NCBI GenBank assembly: GCA_003058495.1
Contig: QBVC01000031.1
Span: 1-64,000 of the forward strand
Reading direction: 5' to 3'
Source of the DNA: a gamma proteobacterium symbiont of Ctena orbiculata
Lineage (GTDB): Bacteria; Pseudomonadota; Gammaproteobacteria; Chromatiales; Chromatiaceae
DNA length: 64,000 nt
Shown: one piece after another, positions 1-9,793 of the stretch
How the letters are laid out: every line of letters begins with the position of its first letter
How positions within the stretch are numbered: the stretch's first letter is position 1
Notes under the pieces: generated by a model
Told to the model about the DNA's origin: nothing
The model's input: the letters and a program-made list of their open reading frames with translations, nothing else
The model's database searches: none
Translations under genes and position numbers: made by a program

Positions 1-36
1 GGCCTGGCAATTCGTCTTCCCTTCAACGGTGGTTCG

Positions 37-178
37 GCCCTGGCAAAATACCCCTCAGATGGCGCGATGGCATGCGTCTCCCAGTACGCTTCGTAGAGCC
101 TTTAAACGAGCCGTGCAGCAAGCGAAGATCCACAAGCATGTTTGCAGTCCGTTTGATCAGTTAAAGGGCCTTCGATAA
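37..178 (+). pseudogene. remnant of an integron-type tyrosine recombinase
   Basis: Two short stretches in different frames resemble consecutive parts of an integron integrase. From 37 the frame reads ALAKYPSDGA, like the ALARKYP segment of IntI proteins. After a frame change the stretch from about 77 reads TLRRAFKRAVQQAKIHKHVC, like the segment just before the catalytic HxLRH box, and it stops at 176-178. The catalytic box itself is lost. No attC site or cassette is visible. The piece is short and broken, so the family call is tentative. The rest of 179-378 holds nothing I can support. Confidence 0.4.
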
Positions 179-378
179 CGGGTCCATTGATCCATCGGTC
201 CAATTGGGATCGACCGACCAACTCGCCGCTCATATGTCCGCTATGAAGAAATCTGGATTGATGTTACCTGAACCTACAAGGGTCAGCTCTTGGCCGATAC
301 TAGCTATCGTGGATGCAATAGTATTATCACCTCAAATATCCGGGAGAGACCATCAAGCGATATTCCTGTACCGTCTCT

Positions 379-1980
379 CTATTGCTTGACGTTTCCAGCA
401 ACTTGCTCAGGCCAAGCGATAATGAACCGTGCACCGCCCAAGGCGGAGTTCTCGACCCATACCCTGCCGTCGTGCCAACGCGCGATCTGATTGACAATGG
501 CGAGTCCAAGACCGACACCCCCCGACTCCCGATCGCGGGCGCTGTCAAGGCGGGCGAAGGGTTCGAAGATGCGCTTCCTCTCCTCTTCTGGCACCCCCGT
601 CCCATCATCCTCCACGACAATGGTCGCTTCCCCATTACCACAATCCCCGCGCAACACGATCTTTGAAGCGGCATGCCGGTGAGCATTCCGCAACAGATTC
701 TTCACCGCCCGCCCCATCAATCGGCTATCCAGGTTCACAACAGTATCAACGGTGTCGACTGAACATTCGCAGACGATGCGTTGCGTCGGCAGTGACTCCT
801 CCAGATCGATCAACAGCTCGTTTAACCAATCATTGAGATTGACCGGCTCCAGCACCAGCTCGGGCCGCTCCCGGTCGAGCCGGGAGTAGCTTAAGGATTC
901 ACTGACCAGCTCTTCCAGCTCCTGGATATCCTTGCGCATGGCGCTGATGTGGCGCTCCCGGTCACCCTCGCGCAGGGGCTCTTCCAACATATCCACCCTG
1001 AAGCGCAACCGCGCGATGGGGGTTCGCAGTTCATGGGAGACGGCGCCGGTGAGTTCCCGGTGGGAGTGGATCAGGCGCTGCAGGCGATCGGCCATGGTAT
1101 TGAAGGCGTCTGCCAGCGGTTTCAGGGCCGAGCGGCGCCTGACCAGCAGGCGGGTGTCCAGGTCACCGGCGCCCAATTCCCGCACACCCCGATCGATGCG
1201 GGTGAGATCCCGCCACACCGGGCGTACCCAGACATAGACCGCAAGGGCGATCAACAGCGCCAGCAGGAAATAGAGTATGGGATTGAAGTAGCGTATCAGG
1301 GGCGGCAGGGGAAAGGGACCGGCGCGGAACACCTGGTCGGAATCTCCCAGACGTTTGTAGTAGGTCTCCTTCATCTCCTCCAGACCCAGGATGACGGTCT
1401 TCCCCGCCTCGATGTCGGTCAATCGATCCTGGGGCAGCGCCGGATCATCAATGCTGAACAACGACAAGGGCATATCGAATATCTTGTCCAGCTCCATCAG
1501 CACAGTGGGCCAATCCGCGGGTTCCCTGGCCAGGAACTTTGACTCGATCAGGTAGACGATACCCGCCACCTGATCCCGCTCCTCCTGCTCCGGGTTGGGG
1601 CCCAGCACCATCATCAGATACTGGTCGGAGTCGAATACGCGTCTGAAGAACCGGGTCTGCTCCACCTCTTCGAGGAAGATCAGCTCTCCCGTCTGCACAA
1701 TGCGCTTCTGCTTTTCGGAGGCCTCGATCCGATCCAGGGTGTAGAGTCCCAATCCATAGTGAAAGTGGGGTTCCAGATCGCGGATCACCTCCTCCCAGCT
1801 GGATGGGGGTTTGCCCTGCAAGCGATTCTCCACAAGCTCATAGGCGCCGAGCATGGCCCGTTCATAGTAGCGTTTCACGGTACCGTGCAGAACCAGGTCG
1901 GGAAACCAGTTCAGGCTGGCGAAAAAGAAGGCGATGGTGATGAAGAGTACCCCATACAGGGTGATGTAGAGTCGGGCCAT
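379..1980 (-). CDS. RstB-like sensor histidine kinase
   Basis: Inner-membrane histidine kinase of 533 residues, partner of the response regulator that ends 5 bp upstream. It has an N-terminal membrane helix (about 5-25), a long periplasmic sensor region (about 30-230), a second helix (about 233-252), a HAMP linker, and a HisKA domain with SHELRTPIARL whose histidine is H316. The HATPase_c part has an N box (KNLLRNAHRHA), a D-x-G-x-G motif and GVGLGLAIVNQIA. Length and order fit the RstB group. The stimulus cannot be read from sequence. Confidence 0.9.
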   Translation of the reverse strand: MARLYITLYGVLFITIAFFFASLNWFPDLVLHGTVKRYYERAMLGAYELVENRLQGKPPSSWEEVIRDLEPHFHYGLGLYTLDRIEASEKQKRIVQTGELIFLEEVEQTRFFRRVFDSDQYLMMVLGPNPEQEERDQVAGIVYLIESKFLAREPADWPTVLMELDKIFDMPLSLFSIDDPALPQDRLTDIEAGKTVILGLEEMKETYYKRLGDSDQVFRAGPFPLPPLIRYFNPILYFLLALLIALAVYVWVRPVWRDLTRIDRGVRELGAGDLDTRLLVRRRSALKPLADAFNTMADRLQRLIHSHRELTGAVSHELRTPIARLRFRVDMLEEPLREGDRERHISAMRKDIQELEELVSESLSYSRLDRERPELVLEPVNLNDWLNELLIDLEESLPTQRIVCECSVDTVDTVVNLDSRLMGRAVKNLLRNAHRHAASKIVLRGDCGNGEATIVVEDDGTGVPEEERKRIFEPFARLDSARDRESGGVGLGLAIVNQIARWHDGRVWVENSALGGARFIIAWPEQVAGNVKQ

Positions 1981-1985
1981 GGCGA

Positions 1986-2708
1986 TCAGTCCCAGGCATC
2001 CGGTACGAACAGATAACCCCGGCCACGTACGGTCTTGATGCGGTAGGGGTGGTTGGCATCGTCGCCGAGTTTGCGCCGCAGCCTGGAGATGCCGATATCC
2101 ACCGAGCGGTCGAGGCCGTCGTAACCGAAACCGCGCAGGGTCTTCAAGGCACTGTCCCGATTCACCACCTTGCCGGCCTTTGTGGCCAGGAGCCAGAGCA
2201 GATCGAACTCCCCGGTGGAGAGTTCCACCTCCTCCTCCTTGATCAACACCGCCCGCGCGCTGGCATCGATCCGCAGCTCGCCGAAATGGAGATGATCATC
2301 CGCATCGGCGCTGCTCTCGGTCTGTCGAAAGCGCCGCAACAGGGAACGCAGCCTGGCGAGCAGGACCCTCGGTTCCACCGGCTTGGTCAGATAGTCGTCG
2401 GCGCCCAGTTCGAGGCCGACGATCTCGTCCACATCCTCGTCCCTGGCGGTGAACATCACGATCGGGCCCTGAAACTCCAGGCGCAGATCCCGACAGATAT
2501 CGAGACCGTCACGGCCGGGGAGATTGAGGTCGAGCACCAGGATATCGGGATTCGACTGGCGCACCCGGTCCGGGGCCGTATCGCCCCGATGCTCCAGGCT
2601 CACTTCGAACTCATAGCGCTGGAGATACTCCTGCACCAGTTCGGCCAGCTCCACATCATCCTCGACCAGCAGGACCCTGGCGGGTCCTATCTCGGCATTG
2701 CTCTGCAT
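1986..2708 (-). CDS. OmpR/RstA-family response regulator
   Basis: DNA-binding response regulator of 240 residues with an N-terminal receiver (acidic DD near 17-18, phospho-acceptor D60 in VLDLNLPG, conserved lysine in TKPVEP) and a C-terminal OmpR-type winged helix ending GRGYLFVPDAWD. I chose the ATG at 2708, preceded by AGGAG, over a TTG at 2741 that would add 11 unconserved residues. It is followed by its cognate kinase with a 5-bp gap, so the pair is one operon. It is probably an RstA relative; target genes are unknown. Confidence 0.9.
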   Translation of the reverse strand: MQSNAEIGPARVLLVEDDVELAELVQEYLQRYEFEVSLEHRGDTAPDRVRQSNPDILVLDLNLPGRDGLDICRDLRLEFQGPIVMFTARDEDVDEIVGLELGADDYLTKPVEPRVLLARLRSLLRRFRQTESSADADDHLHFGELRIDASARAVLIKEEEVELSTGEFDLLWLLATKAGKVVNRDSALKTLRGFGYDGLDRSVDIGISRLRRKLGDDANHPYRIKTVRGRGYLFVPDAWD

Positions 2709-3009
2709 TGCACGCCTCACTCCTGAAATGTCCCATCCCAACTCATCGCTGCGCGATCCCTGGCTGCATGCCTCTTCAATACGGCAAGAGTGCCGCGACA
2801 GCGTCCCGCCATCTCAACATTAGCACGCGCAAGGCGTTCTGCCTGTTACCGCGGGTATTGCTCTGTAACAGAATGTAGAAACAGATACCCTCATCGTCCA
2901 ACATTCGGCACGACGATCCTGTATCAGCCAGGTGGCGATGATTGATATGATTGCCATCCTGGTAGAAACGACCGCTATACATATAAGTGGAAATAACGAC
3001 AGCTAGACC

Positions 3010-4230
3010 ATGGAACCTGTAGTCGACCTCTATGCCATTGTCCTGCTGCTGGGCGCGGCACACGGGCTCTTTCTTACCCTTCTCCTGCTCAATGCAAGGC
3101 ATGGCGATGCGCCGGGCTATCTTTTTCTCGCGCTGCTGACCCTGGTCTTCACCATCGACCTGGGTCTCGAGTTTCTCGAACACTCCCGCTATCTCATCCA
3201 TGCCCCCCTGCTGCTGGCCCTGGATCTGAATATCGATTATCTCTTTGGTCCCCTGACCTACCTCTATGTTCGCGCCCTGAGCGACCGGGATGGATACCGT
3301 TTCAGGCACAACCAGTGGCTCCATTTCCTGCCGTTCGCGCTTGGCTTTTTGCTCCTTGCCCCATTCTACGGATTGGATCGGGAGCAGCTCGTCACGCTCA
3401 TCTACCGGGATGCCGAGCCACTGCAGAGCGCCCAACTCTGGGCCGGGATCTCCAGCTTCGTTGTCGGCATCACCTCCATCCTGCAGATGGCTATCTACCT
3501 CTTCATCGCCATCCGCAGACTGATCCGCCATCGGCGCAGGATCCAGGAGCAGTTCTCTTTCCTGGAGCGCATCAGTCTCACCTGGCTGAGAAATCTGCTG
3601 ATCGCGCTGGCACTGCTCTACCTGTTCTATATTCTGGATATCTTCCTGGTTGGAATCTTCGAGGTCTATGAGGGGATGGTCGGCATTCACTACCCCATGA
3701 TTGTCCTCGTGATCTATATCATGGGATATTTGGGTCTGCGGCAACCTGTGATCTTCTCCAATAGACCGCGCCCTGACACGGAACCGGCGGAGCCGCGAGA
3801 CAGCGCCGGCGACACCCCACCCGATCCGACCCGGGATCAGGAGAAGCGAAAGTACGAGAAATCGGCGCTGGACAAGGAGACAGGCTCCCTGCTGTTCGCG
3901 GACCTGCAGCGCCACATGGCAAAGGAAAAGCCCTATCTCGACAGCAGGCTGAATCTCGCCCAACTTGCCGCTCAGCTCAGGATCTCCTCCAACTATCTCT
4001 CCCAGGTGATCAACGAACGGGCCGGGCAACACTTTTTTGATTTCGTCAATCGCTATCGGGTGGAGGAGGCAAAGCTGGCCCTGGCGGGATCGACAGGGCG
4101 CGGCAATATCCTCGCCATCGCACTCGACGCCGGATTCAACTCGAAATCCGCCTTCTACACCGCCTTCAAACGCCATACCGGACAGACCCCCACGCAATAC
4201 CGGCGCACCGGCGATATTTCAGTCAGCTGA
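3010..4230 (+). CDS. membrane-anchored AraC-family regulator
   Basis: Protein of 406 residues combining about seven hydrophobic N-terminal helices (residues 1-245) with a charged linker (about 250-295) and a C-terminal AraC double helix-turn-helix (about 300-400, with SSNYLSQVINE and AGFNSKSAFYTAFKRHTG). This architecture is found in membrane-bound AraC regulators thought to sense envelope or external signals. It is transcribed away from the two-component genes and lies 145 bp upstream of the serine hydrolase gene, which it may control. That last point is inferred from position only. Confidence 0.85.
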   Translation: MEPVVDLYAIVLLLGAAHGLFLTLLLLNARHGDAPGYLFLALLTLVFTIDLGLEFLEHSRYLIHAPLLLALDLNIDYLFGPLTYLYVRALSDRDGYRFRHNQWLHFLPFALGFLLLAPFYGLDREQLVTLIYRDAEPLQSAQLWAGISSFVVGITSILQMAIYLFIAIRRLIRHRRRIQEQFSFLERISLTWLRNLLIALALLYLFYILDIFLVGIFEVYEGMVGIHYPMIVLVIYIMGYLGLRQPVIFSNRPRPDTEPAEPRDSAGDTPPDPTRDQEKRKYEKSALDKETGSLLFADLQRHMAKEKPYLDSRLNLAQLAAQLRISSNYLSQVINERAGQHFFDFVNRYRVEEAKLALAGSTGRGNILAIALDAGFNSKSAFYTAFKRHTGQTPTQYRRTGDISVS

Positions 4231-4375
4231 AAATAACCTGTTGATCTGAAAAGAAAACAAATAAGTCCAACCTTACAGGGAAGGACGAAACATCCATTGA
4301 ATTGCCACAAACTTCTCCCAACAGCAGCTGCTGTCCGAAAAAACCTTTCAAGACACAACAGATGGGAGATTCACC

Positions 4376-5539
4376 ATGTATCAACAGCTACCGACCCTCA
4401 CCAGACAGCTGGCACAAACCGTCTGCATGACGGGCCTCGCCCTCACCATGCTGAGCGGTTGCAACTCGTCCAACATCCAGCCGGCCACCCCTGACGAACA
4501 GTTCCAGGCGGTTCTCGAGGAGGCCGTCGAGCGGGGCCTGCCGGCGGTATCCGTCACCATCGAGGGTCGCAACATCGACTTCTCAGGGGTTGCCGGCGTT
4601 ACCGAGCTGGCCGGCGGGGAAGCGCTACGACAGGAGAGCCGCTTCTACATTGCCAGCAGCGGCAAGACCCTGCTCGCCGCCACCCTGGTGCAGATGGCGG
4701 GAGACGGCCTGCTCGGCCTGGATGACCCGATCAACCGCTGGCTGCCCCGGGAGATCACCGACCGCATCCCGTCTAGCGCCGGGATGAGCGTGCGCATGCT
4801 GCTCAACCACACCACCGGGATCTACGACTTTCAGAACGATGGGGATGCGTGGGACAATGACTTCTTCCTGGTCTCAGGCCCCGATCGCCAGTGGACCCAG
4901 ACGGATGCCCTCCCCTTCTTCCTCGACAAGCCGTTGCACTTCGAACCCGGCAGCGACTACAGCTATTCGAACTCCAACTACATCCTCGCGGCCCTGATCA
5001 TCGAGGCGGTAAGCGGACAGCCCGTACAGCATGCCATCCGCCAGCGCATCATCGATCCCCTCGGCCTGGCGCATACCCTGCAGGGCGACGAGGCGATCGG
5101 CCGGGCCGGGCTCGTCCATGGCTACTTCGAGGACGAGGGCGAGCGCTACGACTCCCATCCCTGGTACAGCCACTACGGCCTGGCGGACGGCGGCATCCAG
5201 AGCAACAGCAGGGATCTGGCCCGATTCATTCGCGGCCTGTTGACGAGCGATCTCATCCTCGACGACGCGATGCGTGCGGAGATGCTGCAACCCTCGCTGC
5301 TCGGCACCCCGCCCTCGAGCTACGGCCTGGGCATCAATATCAGAAGGATCGAACAGAACGGCGAGACCGTCTACTCCCACAGCGGCAAGGATCCCGGTTA
5401 CCAGACGAAGATGCTCTTCGTTGAAAGCAGGGACACGGTCATCACCCTCTGCGCCAGCGGCAGCTTCGGTGAATACGATGAGATCGTGGAGCAGTTGCTG
5501 CTGGAGATCTTCACCCTGCTGGAGGAGCTGCAGACTTAG
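4376..5539 (+). CDS. serine hydrolase lipoprotein, class C beta-lactamase/DD-peptidase fold
   Basis: Exported lipoprotein of 387 residues. The signal peptide ends in a lipobox (LSGC, near residue 25). The body is a beta-lactamase-family (PF00144) domain: the nucleophile motif S-x-x-K appears as SSGK in FYIASSGKTLLA, the Y-x-N motif as YSNSNY, and a late HSGKDPGY segment takes the place of the KTG/HxG box. The family includes esterases, D-aminopeptidases and penicillin-binding-protein-like enzymes, so substrate is open. The start has a GGGAG ribosome site. A hairpin terminator follows the stop. Confidence 0.85.
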   Translation: MYQQLPTLTRQLAQTVCMTGLALTMLSGCNSSNIQPATPDEQFQAVLEEAVERGLPAVSVTIEGRNIDFSGVAGVTELAGGEALRQESRFYIASSGKTLLAATLVQMAGDGLLGLDDPINRWLPREITDRIPSSAGMSVRMLLNHTTGIYDFQNDGDAWDNDFFLVSGPDRQWTQTDALPFFLDKPLHFEPGSDYSYSNSNYILAALIIEAVSGQPVQHAIRQRIIDPLGLAHTLQGDEAIGRAGLVHGYFEDEGERYDSHPWYSHYGLADGGIQSNSRDLARFIRGLLTSDLILDDAMRAEMLQPSLLGTPPSSYGLGINIRRIEQNGETVYSHSGKDPGYQTKMLFVESRDTVITLCASGSFGEYDEIVEQLLLEIFTLLEELQT

Positions 5540-5554
5540 CATCGGAAACCTGGG

Positions 5555-5578
5555 AAATACGGGTTAACGCCCGTATTT
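5555..5578 (+). terminator. hairpin terminator after the serine hydrolase gene
   Basis: Stem AAATACGGG / CCCGTATTT with a six-base loop, followed by TCTCTC. It lies 15 bp after the stop codon at 5539. The U-tract is short, so efficiency is uncertain. Confidence 0.6.
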
Positions 5579-5739
5579 CTCTCACTGCCTATTCCAGTAT
5601 CCGCCAGGCCCCTCCATAAAGTCGCAGCATGGCCGATAAACGAATAGGGTTGTATCCGGATCAGTAACAGTGGGGAAAAATCAGCATCCTATACTCAATA
5701 CGACGCAATAGGCGCTGGCTTTCCGGTTCAGATAGAGTG

Positions 5740-7455
5740 ATGAGAAAAGAAAGACGTATACGAAGCTGGTTTCTGGCAATCTTCGGCCTGCCCTTTTTTG
5801 CCGTTGGACTTTTTTTTATTTATCAAACCGCGGTCTCTGTTGTTGACGTAATGCAGATGGCCTCCTGGCAACAAACCCCGGGTACGCTGATCTCGGCGGA
5901 GTTGAGCCACCATCATTCCGACGACTCCACCACTTACAAAGCCGAAGCCCAGTACCGCTATCGGGTCAATGGTATCGAATACTCCGGGGACCGGGTGGCG
6001 ATACACGGCGGCAGTGACAACATTGGCGACTTTCAGCAGCAGCTTGGCCGACGGCTGCAACGCCTCTACCGCAACCAAAAACCGGTGACGGTCTACTACA
6101 ATCCCTCAGATCCCAACCAGGCGGTGATCAACCGCGACCTACGCTGGGGCATGATCGGATTCAACGCCATCTTCATCATCGTGTTTGGCGGTGCCGGTCT
6201 GGGCCTTATCATCTTCGGTCTGCGCGGCAAACGTGTTATCGATACGCCGGAGGCTGTGGACAAACCCTGGCTGGCACGCCCCGAGTGGGCCGACAACCGC
6301 ATCCTTTCCGGCGCGCGTCTTGGGATGTATCTGTTCTGGGGTTTCACCATCTTCTGGAATGCGTTAAGTATCCCTGCCGCCATTGCCGTACCGGAGGTTT
6401 GGCGCAAGGAGGGGGCCCTGGCGCTATTGATCCTGCTCTTCCCCCTGATCGGTATGGGCCTCTTCTACTGGACAGTGAAGCAGACCCTGGAATGGCGCCG
6501 GTTTGGCTATACCCCGCTGACCATGGATCCCTTTCCCGGGGCTATCGGCGGTGACGTGGGTGGCGAAATCCAGGTCGATGTGCCTTATGAATCAGGCCTG
6601 GTCTGCGAGGTGACCCTGAGTTCCATCTACAGCTATGTCACCGGCAGCGGCAAGAACCGCTCCCGCAGCGAATCGGTGAAGTGGCAGGACAGCGGCTATG
6701 CCCAGGTGGAGCCGGCAGCCCGGGGAATGCGCCTGGGTTTTCGCTTCAGCGTACCGGAGGGTCTAAACCCCAGCGAGGAGGAGACGGGCGACTACTATTT
6801 TTGGCGCTTGAACATCAAGGCGGAACAGCCGGGGATCGATCTGGATCGTTCTTACACCATACCGGTCTATGCCACCGCAGAGAAGTCCCGTTTCCAGCAT
6901 CTGGACTCGGGGAGGGAGACGCCACAGGGCATGCCCGAATTGACAGCCGAAATGCTGCTGCCTCTGCGCCGCAATGGCATGGTGCAGGAGCTCTACTACC
7001 CGATGCTCCGCCAACCGCTACTGTCCACTCTATTCACAGTGATTGGTGGGATCATTGCCATAGCCGGTGTGATGCTTTGGGGCAAGGCGGCGCAAGAGGG
7101 TATGCCACTCTACTTCATGGGCGGCCTATTCACCTTTTTGGGCAGCATGGTGGCGCTGGCTGGTCTCTACACAGCCTTCAACAGCCTTTATGTGGCCTGG
7201 GATGGCAGGCAAGTGGTGACTATCCGGCGCCTGCTGGGCATCACTGTGCGCTGGAAAAACGTCCGCTACCATGAACTGCGTGAAATCGAGCTTAAGAAGG
7301 GTTCGACATCGACCCAGACGGGTAACACACATAAGATCAGTTATCACGTCATAGCGCAGACCCAACAAGGGAAGATAGTGTTGGCGGAGAATCTGGACTC
7401 GCACACGAAGGCGAAGCTGGTAACGGAGTTTTTTCGCAAGCAGTTTAAAACCTAA
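5740..7455 (+). CDS. DUF3592-containing membrane protein
   Basis: Unrecognised membrane protein of 571 residues with an N-terminal DUF3592-like unit: a helix at about 10-30, a beta-rich segment with QQTPGTLISAEL, YRYRVNGIEYSGD and VTVYYNPSDPNQAVI, then a second helix near 150. Two further membrane pairs occur near residues 190-250 and 425-480, with a soluble domain between them, and a soluble tail follows. A GTG at 5737 immediately precedes the ATG used here. DUF3592 proteins have no settled function. It is longer than a single DUF3592 protein and may be a duplication or a fusion. Confidence 0.75.
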   Translation: MRKERRIRSWFLAIFGLPFFAVGLFFIYQTAVSVVDVMQMASWQQTPGTLISAELSHHHSDDSTTYKAEAQYRYRVNGIEYSGDRVAIHGGSDNIGDFQQQLGRRLQRLYRNQKPVTVYYNPSDPNQAVINRDLRWGMIGFNAIFIIVFGGAGLGLIIFGLRGKRVIDTPEAVDKPWLARPEWADNRILSGARLGMYLFWGFTIFWNALSIPAAIAVPEVWRKEGALALLILLFPLIGMGLFYWTVKQTLEWRRFGYTPLTMDPFPGAIGGDVGGEIQVDVPYESGLVCEVTLSSIYSYVTGSGKNRSRSESVKWQDSGYAQVEPAARGMRLGFRFSVPEGLNPSEEETGDYYFWRLNIKAEQPGIDLDRSYTIPVYATAEKSRFQHLDSGRETPQGMPELTAEMLLPLRRNGMVQELYYPMLRQPLLSTLFTVIGGIIAIAGVMLWGKAAQEGMPLYFMGGLFTFLGSMVALAGLYTAFNSLYVAWDGRQVVTIRRLLGITVRWKNVRYHELREIELKKGSTSTQTGNTHKISYHVIAQTQQGKIVLAENLDSHTKAKLVTEFFRKQFKT

Positions 7456-7597
7456 CACCAGGCAAGGCATCGTTCACAGCGATCCCAACCAAGGCAGTAA
7501 ACTCAGCAGACAGAGGGAAGACTTCCGGCAAAAAACGCGTATCATGCTATAAACCCTATAACATGCCCCCGAGGCCTCCACCTGCCGGGAGAATGCG

Positions 7598-8608
7598 ATG
7601 GACCTGACAACCCAATACCTGGGCATGCAGCTGAAGAATCCACTGGTGCCCTCCGCGTCCCCCCTCAGCCGCAGCATCGACGACGCCCGCCGCATGGAAG
7701 ACGCCGGCGCTTCCGCCATTATCATGTATTCCCTGTTCGAGGAGTCGGTCACCGCCGAAGAGGAGACCATGGTGCGCTTTCTCCACCACCAGGAGACGGG
7801 ATTCGCCGAGGCGGACAGCTTCCTGCCGCACCATTTCGACTTCTCCAACGGCCAGGAGCGCTATCTGGAGAATCTGCGGGCATTGAAGGAGAGACTGGGG
7901 ATCCCGGTCATCGCCAGCCTCAACGGCACCACCCCGGGTGGATGGATCGCCCACGCCCGGGAGATGGAGCAGGCAGGCGCCGATGCCCTCGAGCTGAATG
8001 TCTACCATGTCGCCGCCGACATCGAGGTCAGCGGCAGCGAGGTCGAACAGCGCTATGTGGAGCTGCTCAGCCAGTTGAAACAGCAGATCTCCATCCCGAT
8101 CAACATGAAACTCTCCCCCGCCTTCAGTTCACTGGCCAACATGGTGAAACAGCTGGAACTGGCGGGTGCCAGCGGGGTATCGCTCTTCAATCGCTTCTAC
8201 CAGCCCGATATCAATATCGACAGTCTTCGTCTCACCTCCAGCCTGCAGACATCCACATCGGCCGAGGCCCTGTTGGCGATGCGCTGGATCGCCATCCTGC
8301 ACGGCCGGACCGAGCTCTCGCTGGGTGCCACGGGGGGTGTCCACACCCCGGAGGATGCCGTCAAGCTGCTGCTCGCGGGCACCGATGTGGTCCACCTCTG
8401 CAGTCTCCTGCTCGAGCAGGGGCCCGGGGCGATCAAGCCCATGATTTCGGGAATCGAGTCTTGGATGGAGGAGCAGGGGTTCGAGTCGATCGAGGAGTTC
8501 CGCGGCCGTGTCAGCCAGATCAGCGTTGCCGATCCCAGCGCCTTTGAACGTGTCAATTATGTCAATATCATCGACAGCTTCTCGATCAGTCCCGGTGTGC
8601 GCGGATAA
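7598..8608 (+). CDS. dihydroorotate dehydrogenase-like FMN protein
   Basis: Protein of 336 residues with a TIM-barrel resembling dihydroorotate dehydrogenase: LKNPLVPSASPLS at the N terminus, PVIASLNGTTPGGW, ALELNVY, IPINMKLSP, and a C-terminal phosphate-binding ATGGVHTPEDAVKLLLAGTDVV. The set of DHODH-like proteins to which this belongs is often seen beside pyruvate:ferredoxin oxidoreductase, but no such gene is next to it here. Orotate synthesis is not assured; another flavin oxidoreduction is possible. The ATG has GGGAGAA upstream. Confidence 0.8.
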   Translation: MDLTTQYLGMQLKNPLVPSASPLSRSIDDARRMEDAGASAIIMYSLFEESVTAEEETMVRFLHHQETGFAEADSFLPHHFDFSNGQERYLENLRALKERLGIPVIASLNGTTPGGWIAHAREMEQAGADALELNVYHVAADIEVSGSEVEQRYVELLSQLKQQISIPINMKLSPAFSSLANMVKQLELAGASGVSLFNRFYQPDINIDSLRLTSSLQTSTSAEALLAMRWIAILHGRTELSLGATGGVHTPEDAVKLLLAGTDVVHLCSLLLEQGPGAIKPMISGIESWMEEQGFESIEEFRGRVSQISVADPSAFERVNYVNIIDSFSISPGVRG

Positions 8609-8777
8609 AGAACAGTGAGTTGCAAACCCGATAACAAAAGCGCCAATTACTCCGTTCGAAGTTCGCAGTAATCAACAAGCCCTGACATAATAATTGGAGG
8701 AGGGACCCCATGGTTGCGACCGATGCGCGGCCGGACCAGGGCCTGCCCCGGGATATTCGCTTAACTATCAACAGCTA

Positions 8778-9563
8778 ATGGAAAACCGATCTCTCGTGAC
8801 CGATTTGATTCACTTTGAGCATCCGTTGAACGAAAGGATTCGTACCTTTCTCCGTCTCGAACACCTCTTTCTCCAGGTGGATCATTTTCGCCCGCTGGCA
8901 GACATCTGGAGCAACCGGGCCGCGATAGACGGCCTGCTCAGTATTATCACCATCTTCGGTCGCTCCGATCTGAAGACCGAGATACTCAAGGAGTTGGAGC
9001 GCCATACCACCAACCTGGAACGGGTACGCCAGCAGCCCGGGGTGGACATGCAGGCGCTGGGGCAGGTATTGGACGATCTCGAACAGGCGATCCACCAGGT
9101 CTATCGCATGGACGGCCAGATCGCGCGCAAGCTGCGCAGCAATGAATTTCTCACCACCATACTGCAGCGCAGCAGCATCCCGGGCGGCGGCTGCAACTTC
9201 GATCTGCCCCAATACCACTTCTGGCTGAATCAGCCCCACGAGATCCGCCAGAACCAGATGAGCGAGTGGATGTATGAGCTGCACCCGGTGCGCGAGGCGG
9301 TTGTACTGCTGCTGAACCTGGTCCGCGGCAGCAATCTGCCTTCGCGGGAGAAGGCCCTTCAGGGCTTCTTTCAGAAGACCCTCGACAGCTCGTCGCCGGC
9401 CCAGCTGATCCGCGTCGGGCTGCCCCGCAGCAAGCCCGTCTTCACCGAGATAAGCGGTAACAAGCACCGTTTCAGCATCCGTTTCCTGGAAGTCATGGAC
9501 AGCGGCAAGCCAACACAGACCACCCAGGATGTGGATTTCCAGCTCACCGCCTGCATCTTCTGA
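8778..9563 (+). CDS. zapD: cell division protein ZapD
   Basis: ZapD (DUF1342) cross-links FtsZ filaments at the division ring. The protein has 261 residues, near the 247 of E. coli, with the typical opening [19 protein letters not shown] and a late [10 protein letters not shown] start at the ATG at 8778, because an upstream in-frame start at 8694 adds 28 residues with no family likeness. No clear Shine-Dalgarno is visible. yacG follows after two bases, the usual zapD-yacG pairing. Confidence 0.92.
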   Translation: MENRSLVTDLIHFEHPLNERIRTFLRLEHLFLQVDHFRPLADIWSNRAAIDGLLSIITIFGRSDLKTEILKELERHTTNLERVRQQPGVDMQALGQVLDDLEQAIHQVYRMDGQIARKLRSNEFLTTILQRSSIPGGGCNFDLPQYHFWLNQPHEIRQNQMSEWMYELHPVREAVVLLLNLVRGSNLPSREKALQGFFQKTLDSSSPAQLIRVGLPRSKPVFTEISGNKHRFSIRFLEVMDSGKPTQTTQDVDFQLTACIF

Positions 9564-9565
9564 AC

Positions 9566-9757
9566 ATGGCCGGCAAGGGAGAAAGAACACTGCCTTGTCC
9601 AACCTGCGGTAAGCCGGTGACCTGGTCGGCGGACGCCGTCTGGCGCCCGTTCTGCAGCGAGCGCTGCCGTCTTATCGACCTCGGTGACTGGCTGGATGAG
9701 AACCACCGGATCTCCGAACCCCGGGATGGCCACTCGGAGGATGAGAGCAGCGGTTGA
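9566..9757 (+). CDS. yacG: DNA gyrase inhibitor YacG
   Basis: Small zinc protein of 63 residues that in E. coli binds GyrB and inhibits gyrase. Zinc ligands are CPTC near residues 11-14 and the pair in FCSERC near 29-33, followed by the family motif [11 protein letters not shown]. It begins two bases after the zapD stop and is surely cotranscribed with it. Confidence 0.92.
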   Translation: MAGKGERTLPCPTCGKPVTWSADAVWRPFCSERCRLIDLGDWLDENHRISEPRDGHSEDESSG

Positions 9758-9793
9758 GCGCGGGCATTACGGCCGGGGCGGAGGGCCCCCGGT

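Noticed and set aside
2776-4197. 473-residue frame on the minus strand across the AraC gene
   Set aside because: It is the shadow of the AraC-family gene; composition is not protein-like and there is no family match.
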